From positions 1 through 17,846 of the forward strand of contig CAZOLJ010000093.1 of assembly GCA_964580575.1 (NCBI GenBank): a stretch of 17,846 bases of DNA, in the 5' to 3' direction. Made by a program: the position numbers and the translations under genes. Origin of the DNA: CAVPDE01 sp964580575 (GTDB taxonomy: Bacteria; Desulfobacterota; DSM-4660; Desulfatiglandales; HGW-15). Under the pieces are notes generated by a model. The model was given only the letters and a program-made list of their open reading frames with translations. It had not been told where the DNA came from and ran no database searches. Shown in pieces: positions 13,135-17,846 of the stretch. Every line of letters starts with the position of its first letter. Within the stretch, counting starts at the first letter, position 1.

Positions 13135-13294
13135 CAGGATTTCTCGCTTCGGTCGAAATGACAGAACTCACGCCTTCGCAACCTACTGTCCTCTCCCGCA
13201 ATGCGATGATTAGAATGTCATTTCGAACGAAGTGAGAAATCTTGCTGTTCGGCATTCTTAAGCGATCTTTCGCTCTGCTCGAAATGACAGAGCG
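13135..13294. repeat. Three copies of a palindrome-like dispersed repeat
   Basis: A 28-base unit with core TTTCGCTTCGCTCGAAATGACA occurs at 13,135-13,165 (plus), 13,217-13,245 (inverted) and 13,262-13,294 (plus, diverged). Copies one and two can fold together. Each unit also holds the small palindrome TTCG(N)CGAA. The group fills the gap between the first CCG gene and gcvH. Confidence 0.8.
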
Positions 13295-13324
13295 GAGACA
13301 CCCAAACGATTGCGATGCTCTTTT

Positions 13325-14431
13325 TTATCCTCCTTTTTCCTCCATCAGTTCGTTGATGAACTGGGTGGTGCTGCAAATCCTGAACTTCTGTTTCCTCAAT
13401 TTGGCATTGGTCAGGTTGTGCACACAGGAGTTGCACTCCGTGAGCACGACTTCGGCCCCCATATCCTCCGCCTCCTGCAATCTCCGCCGCGCCATGGCAA
13501 GAGAGTTCTTCGGGAATGCGCCTCGAACGCCTCCGCCTGCGCCGCAACAAAGGGCATCGACCCGGTTGTGCGGCAGCTCCACAAAACCCGGAGCGATTTT
13601 TCGGATCGTCTCTCTGGGTTCTTCATAGATGTTGCAGTGTCTGCCGAGATCGCAGGGATCATGGTAGGTCACCTTCTTGGTCGTCGTCACTCCCAGGTCA
13701 AAGTCCTTCAGAAGTTGTGACACGTGAATGACCTTCACGCCCTTCTCCTTGAGTTCTCCGTACTGGGGCTTGTTGTTGAAGGTGCGTGAGCAGTAGGGGC
13801 ACCCGGTCACCACGGTCTTCGCCCCTGTGGCAAGAATCAGCTCCATGTTCTTTTTCGCCAGGCGCTCGTTGAGCTGGTATCCCACATCTTCGAGAACTCC
13901 GCTGCAGCAAACCTCGTCAATGAGGGTGTAGTTCACGCCGATTCGATCCAGGAGGTCCAGAGTCGCCTCCGTCGATTCGTCTTCACGATACGCTCCGACG
14001 CACCCGATGAAAAAGACATATTCGGCTTTCTTGTTCTTCTGTCTTCCGAAATCAGGGACTTCATCTTCAGCGTAGATGTTCGTGTTCTTATCGAGCACTT
14101 CGTTCATGCCTTTGAATGCAGGATGGCACGACCCGATGTGGACCATGTCCTTTCTCACTTGTTTGATGATTTCGGGTACGTTGACTCCGGAGGGGCAGTT
14201 CTTGTGACAGCTTGCACAGGTGGTGCACTGGAAAAGGGTTTCCACAAGTTCATCGTTGAGCGGGATCTTGCCGTCCATCACTTCTTTCAGAATGAGCATC
14301 TTGCCCCTGGCGTTGAAGGAGGGTCTCAAGGTGGCCCCATACACAGGGCAAACAGCCTGACAGAACCCGCAGCGCGAGCACTGAAGAACCTGTTCCCGGT
14401 ATTTTTTCACAAAATCGTATTTGGATTCCAT
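13325..14431 (-). CDS. CCG-domain iron-sulfur protein (GlcF/HdrD-like), first copy
   Basis: The 368-residue protein begins with two 4Fe-4S motifs (C18-C21-C24-C28 and C69-C72-C75-C79). Two CCG domains follow: C144, C175-C176 and C211-C214 (CPYC), then C260 in YHDPCDLGRH, C295-C296 in CCGAGGG and C333-C336 (CNSC). This is the arrangement of GlcF, the iron-sulfur subunit of glycolate oxidase, and of HdrD. Lying directly downstream of the GlcD-like flavoprotein, it most likely takes electrons from that subunit. ATG at 14,431 has GAGG eight bases upstream. No membrane helix is seen. It shares its architecture with the protein at 11,305-12,492 but the two differ in most positions, so this is not a recent duplication. 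Confidence 0.88.
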   Translation of the reverse strand: MESKYDFVKKYREQVLQCSRCGFCQAVCPVYGATLRPSFNARGKMLILKEVMDGKIPLNDELVETLFQCTTCASCHKNCPSGVNVPEIIKQVRKDMVHIGSCHPAFKGMNEVLDKNTNIYAEDEVPDFGRQKNKKAEYVFFIGCVGAYREDESTEATLDLLDRIGVNYTLIDEVCCSGVLEDVGYQLNERLAKKNMELILATGAKTVVTGCPYCSRTFNNKPQYGELKEKGVKVIHVSQLLKDFDLGVTTTKKVTYHDPCDLGRHCNIYEEPRETIRKIAPGFVELPHNRVDALCCGAGGGVRGAFPKNSLAMARRRLQEAEDMGAEVVLTECNSCVHNLTNAKLRKQKFRICSTTQFINELMEEKGG

Positions 14432-14471
14432 TGTAGTTACCTCAGGTTATTGTTCAGACAGCATGAAGCTC

Positions 14472-14717
14472 GTTGCAGGTGGCCTGTTGCATGTCGCACG
14501 TAGCAAGTCGCAGGTTGCATGTGGCCTGTCGTCAGTAGTCCGTTGTCCGTGGTTAATTAAGTGACGAGTAACAAGTGACAAGTGACGAGTAGTTTTTCAC
14601 GTTTTTTTTCTTTTCTTGTAACTCGTCACTTGAGGCACCTCTCATCCCTTTGTCCCCTTGTTTCTTCTTGTCTTTCTTACTTTGTGCCTTTGTGCCTCTG
14701 TGCCTTTGTGCCTTTCT
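14472..14717. repeat. Spacer word-repeat sets 3-5 in the glcD-CCG gap
   Basis: Three blocks follow each other. At 14,472-14,529 GTTGCAGGTGGCCTG and GTTGCATGTGGCCTG flank variants of the same words. At 14,559-14,595 AAGTGACGAGTAACAAG leads tandem GTGACAAGT words, and its near-perfect inverse lies at 14,615-14,631 (16 of 17 paired). At 14,681-14,716 TTTGTGCC is repeated four times up to the glcD stop codon. Confidence 0.8.
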
Positions 14718-16097
14718 TCAGTTCTCCAGCGCCATCTTGCCCGGGTTGAGAATATTGTTCGGGTCAAACATCCTTTTCAGGGACCGCATCATCTCCATGG
14801 CCGCCGGATCGTGCTCCAGCGTCATATAACGCGCCTTGGACAGACCGATACCGTGTTCGCCCGTGAGTGTTCCTTCCAGGCTGATAGCCAGCTTGAAGAG
14901 TTCCCCGCTTGCAGCCTCCATCCGCTTCACCTGATCAGGGTCATAACCGTCATAGAGGATCTGGGGATGGAGATTTCCGTCCCCGGCATGACCGAAGGTG
15001 GCGATCTGGAGGTTGTATTTCTTGGCGATTTCATTCACCCCTCTCAGCATTTTCGCCACTTTGCCGATGGGAACGGTCACGTCTTCAAGAACAAAATGCG
15101 TTTTGATCCTTGCGAGCACGGCGTAAGCCGATTTTCTCGCCTTCCACAGTTCGGTCACTTCAGCCTCTGATTTCGCCTCCTTGACCTCTTGCGCATGGTT
15201 CTTCCTGAAGATATCCAGGATTTTCTTCATTTGGTATTCCGTTTCTCCGGACGTGTACCCATCCGTTTCAACCAGAAGCATGGCGTCCACTTCCGGGAGA
15301 TTCAGATCCGTATTCTGGTTAATCGCCACAATCGTCTCCCGGCCCAGGATCTCCAGAACGCTCGGCAGGATCCCACTGTGCATGATCTCGGTCACCGCAT
15401 GCCCCGCATCCTCCAGATTGTCAAAGGTCGCAAGGGCTGTGCTGGTCGCCCTTGGTTTCGGATTGATCTTCAGGATGATCTCCGTCACCACGCCCAGGGT
15501 CCCTTCGGACCCCACAAAGAGCCTTGTCAGATCGTACCCGGAAACGCTCTTGATCGCCTTGGAGCCTGTTCGCATGATGCGGCCGTCAGGCAAGACCACC
15601 TGTAGCCCTAGGACATAGTCACGGGTTGTCCCGTACTTGGCTCCTTTGACGCCTCCCGCGTTCGTAGCCACGTTTCCCCCTAGCGTGGAGACCTTCCCGC
15701 TCGCAGGATCAGGCGGAAAGAAGAAACCATAAGGCGCCAGCGCGCTTTCCAGAGCCGCATAAACGACACCCGGCTGCACGATGGCCAGGCGGTCTTCGAT
15801 ACTGATGCCGAGGATCTTGTTCATGCGATTGAGATCGAGAACGATTCCACCCTTGGCAGGAACAGACATTCCTGAAAGACCTGTCCCTGCTCCTCGGGGG
15901 ATGACCGGAATCTGTTCCCGGTTGGCCAGCTTCAGGATCTCCGACACCTGTTCAGCGGTCCCGGGCCAGACCCCGCAGGACGGCCGGTGAGAATGCTCCG
16001 ACGCGTCGTAGGAGTAGGAGACCATGTCCATCAGTCTTTCCGTGTAGTTCTCCTCACCGACGATTTTGATTAACTCTTGCTTAACTCGTTCATCCAT
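14718..16097 (-). CDS. glcD: FAD-linked 2-hydroxyacid dehydrogenase (glycolate/D-lactate oxidase, GlcD type)
   Basis: The 459-residue flavoprotein has the FAD-binding type 4 domain (about 40-210), with PRGAGTGLSGMSVP (67-80), DPASGKVSTLGGNVATNAGG (130-149) and SVSGYDLTRLFVGSEGTLG (184-202). The C-terminal oxidase domain carries TFGHAGDGNLHP (367-378) and TGEHGIGLSKARY. Length and motifs fit GlcD and D-lactate dehydrogenases, which oxidise 2-hydroxyacids and pass electrons to a GlcF-like iron-sulfur protein, encoded next. The aminotransferase and reductase downstream favour glycolate/glyoxylate as substrate, but D-lactate or other 2-hydroxyacids are possible. The ATG has GGAG six bases upstream. 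Its start lies 136 bases after the cytochrome gene, in a repeat-rich gap. Confidence 0.9.
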   Translation of the reverse strand: MDERVKQELIKIVGEENYTERLMDMVSYSYDASEHSHRPSCGVWPGTAEQVSEILKLANREQIPVIPRGAGTGLSGMSVPAKGGIVLDLNRMNKILGISIEDRLAIVQPGVVYAALESALAPYGFFFPPDPASGKVSTLGGNVATNAGGVKGAKYGTTRDYVLGLQVVLPDGRIMRTGSKAIKSVSGYDLTRLFVGSEGTLGVVTEIILKINPKPRATSTALATFDNLEDAGHAVTEIMHSGILPSVLEILGRETIVAINQNTDLNLPEVDAMLLVETDGYTSGETEYQMKKILDIFRKNHAQEVKEAKSEAEVTELWKARKSAYAVLARIKTHFVLEDVTVPIGKVAKMLRGVNEIAKKYNLQIATFGHAGDGNLHPQILYDGYDPDQVKRMEAASGELFKLAISLEGTLTGEHGIGLSKARYMTLEHDPAAMEMMRSLKRMFDPNNILNPGKMALEN

Positions 16098-16149
16098 AAT
16101 TCACTCCAAACGGAGATGCACAGGGACAAAGGGTATAATGGTTTTTCTG

Positions 16150-16260
16150 CTTTGTGCCTGTGGCCAGTTGTTCCTGTTTTGCTTTGTCACTCTTCTGCTT
16201 TGTCCCTTTGTGCCTTTGCACCTTTGTGCCTTTCTATGTGCCTTTGTGCCTATGTCCCTT
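16150..16260. repeat. Spacer word-repeat set 6 (TTTGTGCC family)
   Basis: TTTGTGCC and close variants (TTTGTCCC, TTTGCACC, TATGTGCC) recur about ten times between glcD and the cytochrome gene and run into the last codons of the latter. The same word ends the glcD gene at 14,681-14,716, so the two gaps on either side of glcD share a repeat family. Confidence 0.75.
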
Positions 16261-17846
16261 TTCTTCCTTTCTTGCAGCATTTCCCATCAGCACAAAGGGA
16301 CTGATAATGATGTGCAGCAGCTTGCTGAAAGGCAAATAGGCAATGAAAGCACCTGTTAATATTGCGTGAAGGTACCAGACATAGCCATACACGCTCACAA
16401 GGGAGGATGCGCTAAAGAACATCCGACCGATGGCATATCCCAGGAAAGCGTAACAAGAGCCTTCCGGGAACCCGGTCATGGCAATCCGCATGCCTTCCAG
16501 AACAAACCCCACGATGACGATGGCCGCGATGAGACCAAGGGCCACAAGGTCCTGGCGGGGAAGATCAGGGATTAGTTCGGAGCGCTGTTTCCTGCCTCGA
16601 ACGTACGCAAACAGCACTCCTAAAATAATCATGACCCCGGTGAGATCAAAGAGAAAGGCTGTGAGCGGGCTATTCTTATCCAGCATAGGCCAGACCCAAG
16701 CTCGTTCCGGAATCCACAGCGATCCAATGAGACCGATGATTCCCCACACGAACCGAAACGCAAAGGCATAGAAAATGAGTCCGTGAATCAACCACCTCTT
16801 CGGCGATTGGCGGTAAAGCCGTCTTTGAAAAAGGACGTCGAGAACCAGGACCTTGAGAATCTCTCCGATCCTCTTCGAGAAAACAGCCCCCACCATTCCA
16901 CCCAGCAGGCTGGAAAAGGAAGATGCTCCGGTCAGGACATAAGAAAAAACCATCACCAACCCAGCTGCGAAAGCGATCAGAGTGAGGATCGTCGTGGTGT
17001 CGCCGACGGAGAAGGTTCCCGCGTGACAGGGCATACAGATGATGCTCTTGGCCGGCAGGACCATGGACGCGGCTCCCACCTGATTTCCCGAGCTGTGACA
17101 ATGGCGGCAGGAGGCCTCATCGTCCCTGATAACCATTTGATGCACCCGGGAGGCTTGGCCAGGAGTGAAATTCCGTTTCCACACGACATGCTTTGACCTG
17201 GGATCTCTTTCGGGTCGGGTCCCCTGAAGATGGCAGCTCCCGCAGGCTACCAGGCCATGCAAATCATGAGCAATCTTTTCGTCATGATGAGGGAGATGGC
17301 ACTGCCGGCAGTCCCCGTGAATATTCTTCCCATGGCCGGTCTCCGTGGCCTGCGGATGGCAGGTCAGGCAAGCGACCTTTGCATGAGGCGTCTTCCCAAA
17401 CTCCCCAGGGTCGATAAGCGCAATTTTCTTTCCGGTCAGAGCCTGCGCAGGCTTGCCTTCCTGAGCGTGGCAGTGAAAGCAGATAGTCTCGATCTTTTCC
17501 GCTGCCCTGCTTTCCTCAGGGCGAATCAGCCGGTGGCAGGCCATGCACGCTTCGTCCTCCGCTGAAAAAGGCGGGAGTTCTTTCTTTTCCTCATGGCAGG
17601 CGCCGCATTGCTCATGCCGCGGCTTGCGGGGGTCAAACTTCACCTTTTCCTTGATCGGAGCCTGCTCATGAGGGTCATGGCAGCCAAGACACGCTTTATG
17701 TTTTTCGAGATCTTGGACTTTCTGGGACCCGTGTTTTCCTTTCTCCAGATCGCTCATGACCTCTTCGTGGCAGACCAGGCAGTGGTCCGGTTGAAAACGA
17801 TCCTGGGATCCTTTCGCTATTTCTTCCGGATTGGGGTGAAGCCCCT
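16234..17846 (-). CDS. Multiheme cytochrome c fused to a NarI-like membrane cytochrome b domain (5' end outside window)
   Basis: The frame is open to the right edge, and a further CLVCH motif lies upstream of the first internal ATG at 17,757, so the gene starts beyond the window. Ten CxxCH c-type heme sites are visible (for example CLGCH, CGACH, CMACH, CFHCH, CLTCH, CRQCH). Then come about six membrane helices beginning near ILTLIAFAAGLVMVF. Histidines in RWLIHGLIFY, WYLHAILTG and LPFSKLLHIIISP resemble the heme b ligands of NarI/DsrM/HdrE-type subunits. The protein likely exchanges electrons between periplasmic hemes and the membrane or quinone pool, serving the flavoprotein/iron-sulfur proteins downstream. 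The last residues (KEEKGHRHKGT) are encoded by the start of a spacer repeat, suggesting the repeat changed the C-terminus. Direction of electron flow is not known. Confidence 0.85.
   Translation of the reverse strand, partial: GLHPNPEEIAKGSQDRFQPDHCLVCHEEVMSDLEKGKHGSQKVQDLEKHKACLGCHDPHEQAPIKEKVKFDPRKPRHEQCGACHEEKKELPPFSAEDEACMACHRLIRPEESRAAEKIETICFHCHAQEGKPAQALTGKKIALIDPGEFGKTPHAKVACLTCHPQATETGHGKNIHGDCRQCHLPHHDEKIAHDLHGLVACGSCHLQGTRPERDPRSKHVVWKRNFTPGQASRVHQMVIRDDEASCRHCHSSGNQVGAASMVLPAKSIICMPCHAGTFSVGDTTTILTLIAFAAGLVMVFSYVLTGASSFSSLLGGMVGAVFSKRIGEILKVLVLDVLFQRRLYRQSPKRWLIHGLIFYAFAFRFVWGIIGLIGSLWIPERAWVWPMLDKNSPLTAFLFDLTGVMIILGVLFAYVRGRKQRSELIPDLPRQDLVALGLIAAIVIVGFVLEGMRIAMTGFPEGSCYAFLGYAIGRMFFSASSLVSVYGYVWYLHAILTGAFIAYLPFSKLLHIIISPFVLMGNAARKEEKGHRHKGT

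Noticed and set aside
11214..14717. Repeat-filled spacers as a CRISPR array
   Set aside because: Repeat units are short, degenerate and adjacent, with no regular unique spacers and no cas genes nearby.

Overview
The window joins two unrelated regions. Bases 1 to about 7,270 are a decaying chromosomal integron. Bases 7,600 to 17,846 are a run of minus-strand redox and C2-metabolism genes. Multiheme cytochrome, paired CCG-domain iron-sulfur proteins, a NarI-like membrane domain and a chromosomal integron together suggest an anaerobic Desulfobacterota (deltaproteobacterial) genome. This is an inference from gene content only.

Integron (1-7,273). A tyrosine recombinase of the IntI type lies on the plus strand at 6,680-7,273. 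It has lost its central catalytic region by an in-frame deletion. Cassettes run leftwards from it on the minus strand, starting at an attI-like core (GTTCGGC at 6,567-6,573) and separated by attC-like sites. In array order they carry: an unrecognised 118-aa protein; a dienelactone-hydrolase-like protein; a HigB/HigA toxin-antitoxin pair with its own promoter; a membrane protein broken by an in-frame stop; a truncated nuclease-like protein; a 60-aa protein plus about 280 bases without a gene; a RelE/ParE-type toxin-antitoxin pair with its own promoter; a VOC (glyoxalase-fold) protein; and a TerB-like/PH-like protein. A group IIC intron of about 965 nt that has lost nearly all of its reverse transcriptase sits in the attC after the HigBA cassette. 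The first 91 bases look like the 5' part of a second, different group II intron.

Spacer (7,274-7,764). No gene is seen, but there is a good intrinsic terminator for the minus-strand genes to its right.

Metabolic region (7,765-17,846), all on the minus strand. In transcription order: a partial multiheme cytochrome c fused to a NarI-like cytochrome b membrane domain; a GlcD-type FAD 2-hydroxyacid dehydrogenase; a GlcF/HdrD-like CCG iron-sulfur protein; a GcvH-like lipoyl protein; a second CCG iron-sulfur protein; and a lipoate-protein ligase with a C-terminal accessory domain. A strong sigma70-type promoter follows, then a class V aminotransferase (alanine/serine-glyoxylate type) and a beta-hydroxyacid dehydrogenase of the glyoxylate/tartronate-semialdehyde reductase group. 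The likely theme is glycolate/glyoxylate/glycine interconversion, with electrons passed through iron-sulfur proteins, possibly a lipoyl carrier, to a membrane cytochrome. The lipoyl protein and its ligase placed among HdrD-like proteins, without glycine cleavage P or T proteins in view, is the part most likely to be a little-described system.

A second theme is the spacers. Each gap between these genes except the first pair downstream of the internal promoter holds its own set of degenerate short-word repeats, often with inverted arms, starting at or near the preceding stop codon.
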